Origin: an uncultured Rhodopila sp.
GTDB taxonomy: Bacteria; Pseudomonadota; Alphaproteobacteria; Acetobacterales; Acetobacteraceae
DNA: 64,000 nt
Reading direction: 5' to 3'
NCBI GenBank assembly: GCA_903851415.1
Contig: CAINOE010000164.1
Location: 1-64,000 of the forward strand
How positions within the stretch are numbered: the first letter of the stretch is position 1; each line of letters starts with the position of its first letter. A program made the position numbers and the translations under genes. Shown piece after piece: positions 29,188 to 38,647 of this stretch. A model generated the notes under the pieces. The model worked only from the letters and a program-made list of their open reading frames with translations. It was not told where the DNA came from and ran no database searches.

Positions 29188-29300
29188 CCGAGGCCGGCGT
29201 TGACGACCGCGCGACAGGCGCGTCCCGGCCGCGGTTGGCGCAAAACCTGACTTGTTCCGTCGCGTTGTGAGTACACACAACAACAGGAGGAGGAACGCGG

Positions 29301-29570
29301 ATGGACGTGCTGCAAAGCAAGTTTGGACTGGCAGCGGCGGCGCTGTCGATGGCGCTGCTCGGCGCCCCTGTCGCGAATGCCGCGCAAGATTCGTCACAGG
29401 GTAACACATCCGGCCCGGCATCCGGGAAGATGACGACTCCCGGCACCGCCTCTCAGAAGCAAGCCTCGACGCAAGCTGGCGCGCCGGGGGTCGAGGGCAA
29501 GCAGGGAGCGGAATCGGGTGCCGCACCCGGGGCGCCGAAGGCCGAGAGCCGGACAAAGGCCCAACAGTAG
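29301..29570 (+). CDS. Small secreted low-complexity protein (89 aa)
   Basis: Signal peptide MDVLQSKFGLAAAALSMALLGAPVANAAQ; Gly/Ala/Ser/Gln-rich mature part; strong ggaggaggaac RBS. Confidence 0.6.
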   Translation: MDVLQSKFGLAAAALSMALLGAPVANAAQDSSQGNTSGPASGKMTTPGTASQKQASTQAGAPGVEGKQGAESGAAPGAPKAESRTKAQQ

Positions 29571-29703
29571 AAGCGCCGGCGCATGGCCGCGGGACGGCGT
29601 CCTGCGGCCATGCAGCGCACCGCTCGCCGCCGCGCAATCGGACCCTGCACGACATCTGTTGTTACCGGGACCGCAAGATCCCGCCGGCGCGGAGCGCACC
29701 GTG

Positions 29704-29964
29704 ATGATCCCAGTATCCGCGAGGGCGTCGCTGGCCGGCACGCTCGCGGCATTGATTTTGTCCGCTTGCACGCTCGAGCAGATACTGATCGGCCAGTGGT
29801 ATGACATCCAGACGCCGCGGGCCGGTGCCTGCCCAATGCGCACTCAGTTGGTTCAATCTCTTGGCCACGTTTACGTTACCCTATGCGCGAGACGTCCGGC
29901 GTTCATGCACGTTCGCGGCGGTCAAGCCGCCCCGCGCCTGATCACCGGGAGATTTTCGCAATGA
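29704..29964 (+). CDS. Short lipoprotein-like ORF, possibly 3'-truncated
   Basis: MIPVSARASLAGTLAALILSACTLEQILIGQWYDIQTPRAGACP: lipobox LSAC, then compositionally odd tail. Confidence 0.45.
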   Translation: MIPVSARASLAGTLAALILSACTLEQILIGQWYDIQTPRAGACPMRTQLVQSLGHVYVTLCARRPAFMHVRGGQAAPRLITGRFSQ

Positions 29965-30202
29965 AACCAATGCCGGACCCTCGGCTTGCTTCTGTGTTGA
30001 TGGTGCTGCCGGCGATCGCATTTGTCCGCCTTCCGGCCGCGCCGGCCGCGGCAGGGCTTTGCCGCCACGGCAGGAACTCTTCAACGACGTTTCTGCGGTA
30101 GCATTGCCGCAAACGCCACGGCAATAATGCGCCGCGCCGAAGATCGTCGCCAGGCCGAGGGTCCGCCGGTTACTCAGTCGCGGACCGACGGGAGCTCCAC
30201 CG

Positions 30203-31291
30203 ATGCAGCTTACGGCCGCCGCCATCCCGAAATTCGCGCTGCTGCTCTTCGTCCCGCTGTCGCTTGCCCTGCATTACTTCTCCCTCGCCGGCTCTCACTG
30301 GGTGTTCCTGTCCGGCCTCGTTGCCATTGGCGTGCTGGCCGACTGGGTGCGGCGCGGGACCGAACAGGTTGCCGAGCACGCCGGCAGCGCCGTAGGCAGC
30401 CTGCTGAATGTCAGCTTCGGCAACGCCGCGGAACTGGTGCTGGCGCTGTTCGTGCTGTCGCAGGCAGAGACGCGTGTCGTCCAGGCGCAGATCACCGGGT
30501 CGATCATCGGCACAACCCTCTTGTTCTTCGGCATCGCGGCCCTTGTCGGCGGCCTGAAGCACGATCGGCAGACGTTCAGCCAGGCTCAGGTCGGGCTGCT
30601 GTCCACCCTGCTGCTGCTGCTGGCGGTGGCCATTTTGCTGCCGGCGGTTTTCGACATGACGGAACGGCTGCACTCGCCCGGAGGCGACATGACGCTGCAG
30701 GATGAGCGCCTGAGCCTGTGCGTCTCGGTGGTGCTGCTGCTGCTGTACGGAGCGCATCTGATCTACGTCCTGGTCACCCACCGAACCATGTTCGGGCGCG
30801 GGCCTTCCGGCGGCACGCCCGAATGGAGCCTGCCGCTCGGGCTTGGCGTGATGCTCGGCGGCACCGCCGGGATTGCGTTCGAGTCCGAACTGGTCTCGGC
30901 GCGGCTGGCCGAGACGGCGTCGGGTCTGGGCCTTTCCCCGGTATTCATGGGCGTCGTGGTGCTGGCGCTGATTGGCACCGTGGCCGATTTGTTCGCCGCC
31001 GTGGCATTCGCCCGCGCCGACAAGATGGATATCGTCCTGGGACTGTGCGTCGGTTCGGCGATCCAGATCGCACTGGTGGTGGCGCCCATCCTGGTCCTGG
31101 TGTCCCGGGCCATCGGCCACCCGATGAGCCTTGTCTTCGCCAGCCCGCTCGATCTGTTCGTGATAGCAAGCGCGGCGTTCATTGTCCGGGTGATCGCGGC
31201 GGACGGCGAGACGACCTGGTATGAGGGGTTCCTGTTGATCGGGGTGTATGTACTGTTCGCCCTGGCCTATTTCTTCCAACTGCACCCCTGA
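30203..31291 (+). CDS. cax: Calcium/proton exchanger (CaCA/Cax family)
   Basis: SVGNAAE-type motif present as SFGNAAELVLALFVL; repeated alpha motifs; HYFSLAGSHWVFLSGLVAIGVLADWVRRGTEQVAEHAG. Confidence 0.93.
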   Translation: MQLTAAAIPKFALLLFVPLSLALHYFSLAGSHWVFLSGLVAIGVLADWVRRGTEQVAEHAGSAVGSLLNVSFGNAAELVLALFVLSQAETRVVQAQITGSIIGTTLLFFGIAALVGGLKHDRQTFSQAQVGLLSTLLLLLAVAILLPAVFDMTERLHSPGGDMTLQDERLSLCVSVVLLLLYGAHLIYVLVTHRTMFGRGPSGGTPEWSLPLGLGVMLGGTAGIAFESELVSARLAETASGLGLSPVFMGVVVLALIGTVADLFAAVAFARADKMDIVLGLCVGSAIQIALVVAPILVLVSRAIGHPMSLVFASPLDLFVIASAAFIVRVIAADGETTWYEGFLLIGVYVLFALAYFFQLHP

Positions 31292-31329
31292 ACGACCCGG
31301 CAACGATGCCGCTCCGCGGCGCCCGGCGG

Positions 31330-31833
31330 TCAGCGATTTCCCCGCAAGGTCGCGGACGGTGTCTCACCGAAGATATGCCGGTATTTTACTGAAAATCGGC
31401 CCAGCTCGCAGAAGCCGTTCGCCGTCGCAACATCGGTGACCCGGACGACCCCGGGTTCGGCCTTTCGCAACGCGTCCCGCACGATCTGCATGCGGCGCAG
31501 CATGATATATTGTCCGGGGCTCATCCCGAGCATCGTCCGGCACGCCAATCGCAACGTCCGGTCGGAGATGCCGAGCTCCCGGCTCAGGTCCTTCATGTAG
31601 AATGATTGGTCACCCAGCGTCTCGGCCAGCACCTTGAAACGACTTGCGATCAGACTGTAATGCCGCCTGGCGGCGGTATCGCGACCCGCCGCGCCTGCGT
31701 GAGGTTCCCCCGGCAAGGCGGCCAGCTTCGCCCACCCGCATGACGCCCCGGCCTCCACGCCGACATTATTGCGAAGAAACGACGTCATTGTGTTACACAT
31801 CGTCCCCGTGACGGTATTGTTGCAAGACTTCAA
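31330..31833 (-). CDS. AraC-family helix-turn-helix regulator
   Basis: MKDLSRELGISDRTLRLACRTMLGMSPGQYIMLRRMQIVRDALRKAEPGVVRVTDVATANGFCELGRFSVKYRHIFGETPSATLR. Confidence 0.88.
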   Translation of the reverse strand: MKSCNNTVTGTMCNTMTSFLRNNVGVEAGASCGWAKLAALPGEPHAGAAGRDTAARRHYSLIASRFKVLAETLGDQSFYMKDLSRELGISDRTLRLACRTMLGMSPGQYIMLRRMQIVRDALRKAEPGVVRVTDVATANGFCELGRFSVKYRHIFGETPSATLRGNR

Positions 31834-31905
31834 ACCCGGGTCCGCGCCCGGTTGCCGGGCGGCGAGCGGACACCGGCACGCAGATCCGCGGACTACGCGG
31901 CGAGG

Positions 31906-32235
31906 CTAACCGACTCCGAGACCCGGCCGGACTTCCTTTTGCGCAGCCGGCGGCAGGCTGAGCGCCCTGCGAGCGTCCATGACCGCGTAGGAGAACTCCG
32001 CCCAAAGCAAAGATGCGGGCGCCAGCATAGGTTTCTTCAGAATCGTCAGCGTCATTTCGGCGCGCGGCTCATCGTAGTCGAAATGCAGCGATACGCGGCC
32101 GAGACCCGATGCGCCGGTAATCGTGCCGCTCCTGCCGTCCGCTTCGAACGCTGTTTCGAAATCGCGCCCGCCGATGGCGTGCAGGTATTCGAGCACCGCT
32201 TTGGTAACGCCCTGAAAGGTTTGGACTTTCGCCAT
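31906..32235 (-). CDS. Hypothetical protein (109 aa)
   Basis: ORF packed 2 bp after the upstream membrane protein gene; start MAKVQTFQGVTKAVLEYLHAIG. Confidence 0.6.
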   Translation of the reverse strand: MAKVQTFQGVTKAVLEYLHAIGGRDFETAFEADGRSGTITGASGLGRVSLHFDYDEPRAEMTLTILKKPMLAPASLLWAEFSYAVMDARRALSLPPAAQKEVRPGLGVG

Positions 32236-32237
32236 CG

Positions 32238-32636
32238 CTATTTGGCGCCGTCCTTAGGCAGCAGCGGATACCGCCGCTCGAGGTCCTCGACCAGCCGGCT
32301 GATCTGACGGACGCTGAAATGGACGAATCGCGGCGGGTTCTTGCCGACCCATTTCGCCACGCGCTTGCGTCCCCCCGGAGTGACGATGCCCAGCCCGGCG
32401 ATCAGGAACGGGAAGCCCACGATGCCCGGCAGCACAAAACCGAGGAAACCGACATAGATCAGCAGCCATCCGATCTCGGGCGGCAGTTGCTCGATCTGGT
32501 CGATGATTTCCATGTCCTCGGTCCATATCTCCCCGGTCACGGCCTCATCCTCCGCGCCGGCCAGCGGCGCAACGGTCAGCGCGCCGGCCCCTCCCGCCGG
32601 GATCAAGGTGCGAAAATCCGGGTCATCGTTTGTCAT
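32238..32636 (-). CDS. Small membrane protein (PGPGW-like)
   Basis: LPPEIGWLLIYVGFLGFVLPGIVGFPFLIAGLGIVTPGGRKRVAKWVG. Confidence 0.7.
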   Translation of the reverse strand: MTNDDPDFRTLIPAGGAGALTVAPLAGAEDEAVTGEIWTEDMEIIDQIEQLPPEIGWLLIYVGFLGFVLPGIVGFPFLIAGLGIVTPGGRKRVAKWVGKNPPRFVHFSVRQISRLVEDLERRYPLLPKDGAK

Positions 32637-32656
32637 GGCCTAGGTCTTTCTCGTTG

Positions 32657-35083
32657 TTACTGAATAACCGCCGCCGGAATGGGAACGGGCGCCACACTGT
32701 CCGCCACCGCCGCGGCAAGCGGCGGGCGGCTTTCGGCCAGCCGGCCGCAACCGGCCGACGCCAGAGCCCGGCTGGCTCTTTTTTGCACGACATAATTGGC
32801 GAAATTGCTGATCAGAACGACGGTCAGCCCGGAGAAATCAAAGGCGAACACGCCGGCGACACCCAGACCGTTCGGCGCCACGATGGACCAGCGGTCCTGC
32901 CGATCATGCAGTTGTGTGTCGGTGGCGAGATGGATCAGGTCAGGCAACGGCTCGATCGAGTGTCCGCGCAGCGGCACGTCCGCGTCCAGGCGGATGCCAT
33001 CCGGTCCGGCCAGGGCGACCGACACGTAGCCGTCCCGCGCGTGCGGCAGAGCCGGACCGTTGCGCACATGCACGACACTGGCTCCGCGGTCGTGCAACGC
33101 GCGCAGAAGCATGCAGAGCTTGCGGTCGTCGATGTCTCCGGCATGCGCGTCGGCGCCAATCATGGCGGCGCGCTCTCCCGCCTCCGCGTCTCCGGCTGAT
33201 GAGGCCAGGAAGACGCGCCGGCCGGACCGCTGCAGGTGGCGGACGGTTCCGGCGGCCGCGACCTGACCGTTGTTCGGGCGAAAATCGACGCCCGCCGCCT
33301 CGAACCCGTCCACCTCGACCCGCAATGGCGGACATTGGCTGCGATGGCCGGCCTCCCGCAGGCGGACCACATGGCCCCCGTACTCGATCGACACACCGGC
33401 GTCGTCGAAACCGAGCAAGGGTGCGTGACGCGCGATCAGGCCGCGCTGCGCACAGGCCTGCGCCAGGGCGCCGGCACGCGCGTCGCCCAGCCATGCGGCG
33501 GCCGCGGCGACGGCGGGCAGGATGTCGTCCTCACGGACGCCGTGCACCCGAAAATCCGCGATCTCGCAGCCGGTCCGGGTCAGCGCCGGGTGATCGTCGA
33601 TGACGACCCAGCCTTTCGCGGCGAGAGTGCCGAGCGCCTCGCGGTTCCGGATCAGGGCGCCATGCCGCATGGCCATGCGGTTGGCGCGCAGCATCCGCAG
33701 CGGTTCGGCCAGGCCGATCCCGGTGGCGTAGTCGGGGCGGAGAACCGTGTTCGCTGTCGGCGCTCCGCCAACGGCGAGGCCGGCGACCGCGGCGGCGAAG
33801 GTCCAGGGCACCGTCTTCCCGGCGAAACGCTCGGCCTCGGGCGTCAGGGTCCAGACCGCCGGCGCCGGCACCGTTGCGGAAAGCAGCGCGCGGGCGAAGG
33901 TCGAGACCTGGAGCCGGGGGCCGCTGCGGACCGTCTCGATGTCGATGCTGCCGGCCAGGACGACGCCGCCGGCCAGCACGTCGTCGCCGGGTGTCCGCGC
34001 GCCGCGCCGGCCGCCGCCCGGGACCCGCTCATCGACCAGGGCGGCGCCGCCGGCAACCTTGCCGTCCACCGGTATGGTCTCCCCGGCCGGAACGCGCACC
34101 AGCCAGCCGGCCTCGACCTCGGCACTCAGGACCAGACGCTCGTAGCCGCCGGCGGCGACGACCCGCGCCCGGTCCGGCAGGTCGTGGATTTCATGCAGCA
34201 GGGCGGCGTTGTGCTCCGCCATGTCGTGCCGGTGGCGCCGCTCCCAATAGCGGAACGAGAAGAACATCATCGCGGCGGAGAGGAAACTGCCGCTCATGAG
34301 CGTCATCGCGACGATCGTGCTGTAGAGCACGGGCAGCCCGGGGCGGCCGTCGTTGATCTGGCGGATGGCCGCCCGGAACGTGCCGAGGTTCATGAAGACC
34401 AGCAGCGCGGCGGCGAGCGGAAGCGCGGCAGGCGTGATCAGTTCGCCGGTCGCCGCGACCCCGAGCGCCAGCAGCGAGGTCGCGAAATTGCCCGGGCCGG
34501 CGGCGGGCGAGGCGAGCTGATCCATCGGCTCCAGCATCGCCGTCTCGACCCGGCGGAGCAGCGACAGGGCGGCGGTCAGTTTGGGGTCGAAGCGGATATC
34601 CAGTGTCCCGGCGGGCACGCTGAGCACCACCTCCTGGACGCCCGGAAGGATGCGGACCGCATCCTCGATGTACCGCGCGGCGACGGGGTCGCGGCTGAAG
34701 ACCGGATGATGCAGGCGCAGCCTGCGACGGGTCATCAGCAGAACCTCCAGCGTGCTGATCACGTCACCGTCGCGATGGAAGGTCACGGGCGCGCCGTGCC
34801 GCCAGGGCGGCAGCGCATCGGGCGGCAGCGGATCGTTCTGCGCGGCCGCGCGGGCAATCCTGCGGACGACCGTGTCGTCTCCGGTGAGCAAATGGCGGTA
34901 GCGGACGGTAGCGGTGGCGCGGGCCGGATCGATTTCGAGCGTCCGCACCGCCGCCACGCGCAGAACGCGCCGGGCGAACAGCCCCGCCCTGCCTTCGTGC
35001 CCCGGGGAGAAGATCGCCGGGCTGGTGACCGTCAGGCTTCCGGGCTGGCTGACCGCCGCCGGGGGGTGCTCAAGCGCAGTCAA
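32657..35083 (-). CDS. P-type ATPase-like pseudoenzyme (catalytic motifs not conserved)
   Basis: 808 aa; aligns by eye with the 35947-38601 ATPase (DYATGIGLAEPLRML / DMGTGIRMAAPLAML) but DKTGTLT is DDHPALT, TGES and GDGIND are absent. Confidence 0.85.
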   Translation of the reverse strand: MTALEHPPAAVSQPGSLTVTSPAIFSPGHEGRAGLFARRVLRVAAVRTLEIDPARATATVRYRHLLTGDDTVVRRIARAAAQNDPLPPDALPPWRHGAPVTFHRDGDVISTLEVLLMTRRRLRLHHPVFSRDPVAARYIEDAVRILPGVQEVVLSVPAGTLDIRFDPKLTAALSLLRRVETAMLEPMDQLASPAAGPGNFATSLLALGVAATGELITPAALPLAAALLVFMNLGTFRAAIRQINDGRPGLPVLYSTIVAMTLMSGSFLSAAMMFFSFRYWERRHRHDMAEHNAALLHEIHDLPDRARVVAAGGYERLVLSAEVEAGWLVRVPAGETIPVDGKVAGGAALVDERVPGGGRRGARTPGDDVLAGGVVLAGSIDIETVRSGPRLQVSTFARALLSATVPAPAVWTLTPEAERFAGKTVPWTFAAAVAGLAVGGAPTANTVLRPDYATGIGLAEPLRMLRANRMAMRHGALIRNREALGTLAAKGWVVIDDHPALTRTGCEIADFRVHGVREDDILPAVAAAAAWLGDARAGALAQACAQRGLIARHAPLLGFDDAGVSIEYGGHVVRLREAGHRSQCPPLRVEVDGFEAAGVDFRPNNGQVAAAGTVRHLQRSGRRVFLASSAGDAEAGERAAMIGADAHAGDIDDRKLCMLLRALHDRGASVVHVRNGPALPHARDGYVSVALAGPDGIRLDADVPLRGHSIEPLPDLIHLATDTQLHDRQDRWSIVAPNGLGVAGVFAFDFSGLTVVLISNFANYVVQKRASRALASAGCGRLAESRPPLAAAVADSVAPVPIPAAVIQ

Positions 35084-35286
35084 GCCGAAGCAGCGCCGGC
35101 GAACGGTTTCAGCCTGCCGGAGTTGACCAGATCCTCAAGGCTCGAGGTTATGGAGGCGTCGTCGCCGTCGAGCACGTCGAAGAGCTCGCGAAGCTGCTTT
35201 TGCCGGCGGCCGATTTCCCACACCACATAGGCCACGCCCGCCGCGAGTCCCAGGCTGGTGACGATATCCGTCCAACGTTCAAACAT
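35080..35286 (-). CDS. Small single-TM protein (68 aa)
   Basis: MFERWTDIVTSLGLAAGVAYVVWEIGRRQKQLRELFDVLDGDDAS; overlaps the next gene by 4 bp. Confidence 0.65.
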   Translation of the reverse strand: MFERWTDIVTSLGLAAGVAYVVWEIGRRQKQLRELFDVLDGDDASITSSLEDLVNSGRLKPFAGAASA

Positions 35287-35313
35287 GGCGTCCTCCGTTT
35301 TGTTGCAACTGTA

Positions 35314-35919
35314 TCAAGGCTCGAGCACTTTGCCGGCGTGGCCGCCGCCGATGATTTCGATCGCCCCGGCGAGGCCCTCGCGGCGGAGCACGCGCCGGAC
35401 CTGCGCTTCGATGTCCTTCGACGTGCGATAGCGGGCAATGAAGTTCGCGAACATCCGCAGCGCCACCAGCACCTGCGCCTCGCTCTTCAGCAACCCGAGA
35501 TGGATGCGGAAGCCGTGCTGCTGGTCCGTGCCGTGTTTCTCCAGCGCGCGCATGTTGTGCACGCTGATGATCGGGTCGCGGCCGATCAATTGGCGATGCT
35601 TGCGCAACATCTCCACCGAGGTCTTATGGTCGAGGACGTAGATCGGGTCGAACTCCGTCAGGTTGCACAGCACCTCGGTGTTCTCTTTGAGAACCCGGCT
35701 TGCCGCCGAGTTCCAGCCCGTGTCGATGATGAAGATGCGCAGCCGCACATCCGCTTCACCCGAGGGGGTTGCCTCATGCGCGATCACGGCGGGTTCGGCG
35801 CCGTTGACCGCCGCGCCGGCTGCACCGGAGACGGCCACCCGCGGCACCGTTCGGCGGCGTCCGGCCACGCCCGGGTTGACCGCTGAAACGGACGATCTCG
35901 TGCCCGACGACTTCGGCAT
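35314..35919 (-). CDS. Conserved-looking hypothetical protein (201 aa)
   Basis: Ordered core RLRIFIIDTGWNSAASRVLKENTEVLCNLTEFDPIYVLDHKTSVEMLRKHRQLIGRDPIISVHN; in operon with the ATPases. Confidence 0.75.
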   Translation of the reverse strand: MPKSSGTRSSVSAVNPGVAGRRRTVPRVAVSGAAGAAVNGAEPAVIAHEATPSGEADVRLRIFIIDTGWNSAASRVLKENTEVLCNLTEFDPIYVLDHKTSVEMLRKHRQLIGRDPIISVHNMRALEKHGTDQQHGFRIHLGLLKSEAQVLVALRMFANFIARYRTSKDIEAQVRRVLRREGLAGAIEIIGGGHAGKVLEP

Positions 35920-35946
35920 AAAGCCCCCCTGTGTTACTGCGCGGCG

Positions 35947-38601
35947 TTACTCCGCAGCCTCTTGAACCTCGCTCTCGACCTGCCGATCGGCGGCGAGAGT
36001 GTCGCGTTCTTCCGGATGCGATTCGACCGCCGGTTGCGCCCGCTCAGCCGGCTCCGCCCGGAAGGCGGCGACGGCATCGCTGCCCCGGGCGGCAAAAGCG
36101 GGGCCTTCGGCGGACCCGAAGCCAATCTCACGCAGTTGCATGTCGAGCAGATGGCGCCGTTCGGCCTCCAGCGCGGCGACCTTGCGCATCGGGCGGACGC
36201 CGTTCGCCAGCGCCGCCAGGGCCGCGACATTGTTGGTCAGGACGGAGACCGCGATGCCGAAGTTGAAGGTGAACACGCCGGCGATGCAGAGGATGTTCGG
36301 CGCCAGGATCAGGCCCCAACTGGTCTTGACGTTGCGTTCCAGGTCGCGGGCGATGTCGCGCAGCTCGCACAGCTTGCCGAGGCTCTGTTCCATGAACACG
36401 ATCTGCGCCGTGTCGGTGGCGATCGAGGTGGCGCCGCGCAGCGAGATCGAGACATTGGCCTTCTTCAACGCAATCGCGTCGTTGATGCCGTCGCCGACGA
36501 AGCAGACTTTGCGCCCCTCCTTCTGCAGCTTCTCAACGTACTCGGCTTTGTCGTTCGGCAGGACCTGGGCGAAGTAGCGGTCCATGCCAAGCTCTTCCGC
36601 CAGCCGGCGCGTCGGCGCGTCGTGGTCGCCGGAGATGATGACGAGGTGCTTGATGCCGCGCTTGCGCAGGCCCTTGATGATCTCCGGCACTTCCGGCCGC
36701 ACCGCGGCCACCAGTTCCAGGGCGCCGCCGAGCTGATCGTCCACCGCCACCATGACCATGGTGTGGCCCTCGCGATGCGCGTCGTCGAGAGCCGCCTCGA
36801 CTTCCGGCGTCAAAGCGAGGCCTTCCATTTCGATGAAGCGGCGGCTGCCGACGCGGACCCGGTGGCCGTCGATTCCGACGGTGATGCCGTAGCCCACCTT
36901 GTACTGCGTGCTGTCGGTCTCGGGCAGGTCCAGCCCGTCCTCGGCCGCCCGCTGCAAAATGGCCTGGGCGATCGGATGGTGGAACTTGTGTTCGGCGGCG
37001 GCGGCGAAGCGCAGGATGGTCTCCGGCGCGTGGCCGTTCGAGGCGATGATGCGGCCGACTTCGGGCCGCTCCCGGGTCAGTGTGCCGGTCTTGTCGAACA
37101 GGATGGTATCGACGGTGTTGAACAGGTCGAGCGCGCGGCCGTCCTTCACCAGGATGCCCTTCTGCGCGCACAGCGCCAGGGTGGACAGCATGGCAAGCGG
37201 CGCGGCCATTCGGATGCCGGTGCCCATGTCGCTGTTCAGCACCGCCGCCGCACCCTGCGGCCCCATCGTGCCGAGCGCCACCGCGCCGATGGCGAGCGTC
37301 GGGATGACCGCCTTGTCAGCCATCTGCTCGCCCTTGTGCTGCGAGGCGAGCTTGTAGCCGGCGGTGTCGTGCAGGATCTGCGCTATCTTGGCGGTGGCGG
37401 TCTCGCCGCCGGACTTTTCCACGGAGACATGCATCTTGCCGGCGACCATGATGGTCGAGGCGAAGACGCGGTCGCCGACGCCTTTTTCCGCCGGCGTCGA
37501 TTCGCCGGTCAGGGCATGCTGGTCGATCATCGCGAGGCCGTCGGTAATGATGCCGTCAACCGGAACGACCTCACCGGTGTGGACCACGACGATGTCGCCC
37601 TTCTGCAGCTTGTCCAGCGAGATCTGCACCTCCTGCCCGTCGGCCAGCAGCCAGCAATAGCGGGGCTGCTTGCCGAACGCGCCGAGCAGCAGCTTTTTCG
37701 AGTCGTCCTCGGTGCGCTTGACCAGGAAGCGGCCGAACGACAGGCACCAGGCGAGGATCGTCCCGGGCAGGATCTGCAATGTTCCAAGGCAGGCGATGAC
37801 GACGATCGAATCGAGCACATCGACGCCGAGGCGGCGCTCCTTGGTCAGCACCCGCCAGGCGCCGGCGAAGCTGGGGATCGTCGAGTAGAGGAACAGCGCG
37901 CCGGCGATCGGCAGCAGAGCCGGGGCTGCGAACTGCGCGATCGCCGCCACGGGCAGCGAGACGGTGCAGATCAACAGGTCCCGATCCAGCTTGTCGAGCG
38001 TCTTCGGATGCTCCGCATTCGCCAGCGCGCCGTCGAGCACCTCGATCAGTTGCGCGATGCCCAGTTGCCTTGGGTCGTACTCGATATCGACGCGGCATTT
38101 TGTCGAGCTGGTATCGTAGCGGAGAACTCCGAGCACGCTCATGAGTTCGCGCTCGATCGCCTGGCACAGCACGCCCTTGCGATAGAGCGCGGGGTTGTGC
38201 AGCCGAACCCATCCCAGCCGCTCACGTTCAAGCCGCCAGCCGGTCAGGCGCCCGGCGCAGCGGCGCCAGGTGACGACGCCCAGACGATCGCGCGCGGCCG
38301 AGGCCGGAGGCATCTCCGGCGGGTGCAGTCCGCCGCCGCCGCGCAACGCCTCGCTGATCCGTTGCAGCACCGACTTACGTCCGTGCCGCTTTTCGTCGAA
38401 GCGCAGATCGACGGCCGGGATCTTCGCCACGACGATGGAGACGGAGAAGACCTCGTCGGCGAGCAAAGCGCGGCGGACGAAGTCACGGCACGACGCGTCG
38501 TCGGGTTCGGCGAACAGCCGGTTGCTGAGAACGCGGATCGTGCCGGGCTCCGGAAAGACAATCTTCAGATCGACCGGGGCGGCGACGGAGGCATCATGCA
38601 T
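35947..38601 (-). CDS. Cation-translocating P-type ATPase (non-CPC transmembrane motif)
   Basis: 884 aa; ALTGEST, DTILFDKTGTLTRERPEVG, EHKFHHPIA, VCFVGDGINDAIALKKA; usual CPC replaced by DMGTGIRMAAP. Confidence 0.95.
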   Translation of the reverse strand: MHDASVAAPVDLKIVFPEPGTIRVLSNRLFAEPDDASCRDFVRRALLADEVFSVSIVVAKIPAVDLRFDEKRHGRKSVLQRISEALRGGGGLHPPEMPPASAARDRLGVVTWRRCAGRLTGWRLERERLGWVRLHNPALYRKGVLCQAIERELMSVLGVLRYDTSSTKCRVDIEYDPRQLGIAQLIEVLDGALANAEHPKTLDKLDRDLLICTVSLPVAAIAQFAAPALLPIAGALFLYSTIPSFAGAWRVLTKERRLGVDVLDSIVVIACLGTLQILPGTILAWCLSFGRFLVKRTEDDSKKLLLGAFGKQPRYCWLLADGQEVQISLDKLQKGDIVVVHTGEVVPVDGIITDGLAMIDQHALTGESTPAEKGVGDRVFASTIMVAGKMHVSVEKSGGETATAKIAQILHDTAGYKLASQHKGEQMADKAVIPTLAIGAVALGTMGPQGAAAVLNSDMGTGIRMAAPLAMLSTLALCAQKGILVKDGRALDLFNTVDTILFDKTGTLTRERPEVGRIIASNGHAPETILRFAAAAEHKFHHPIAQAILQRAAEDGLDLPETDSTQYKVGYGITVGIDGHRVRVGSRRFIEMEGLALTPEVEAALDDAHREGHTMVMVAVDDQLGGALELVAAVRPEVPEIIKGLRKRGIKHLVIISGDHDAPTRRLAEELGMDRYFAQVLPNDKAEYVEKLQKEGRKVCFVGDGINDAIALKKANVSISLRGATSIATDTAQIVFMEQSLGKLCELRDIARDLERNVKTSWGLILAPNILCIAGVFTFNFGIAVSVLTNNVAALAALANGVRPMRKVAALEAERRHLLDMQLREIGFGSAEGPAFAARGSDAVAAFRAEPAERAQPAVESHPEERDTLAADRQVESEVQEAAE

Positions 38602-38647
38602 GGTTCTTCAGTTCCGGCTGTGGCAACGTCGGGCGGCGGCGAATGCC

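Noticed and set aside
33236-35230. 664-aa ORF on the + strand
   Set aside because: Antisense shadow of the degenerate P-type ATPase; low-complexity Arg/Gln/His-rich translation, no domain.
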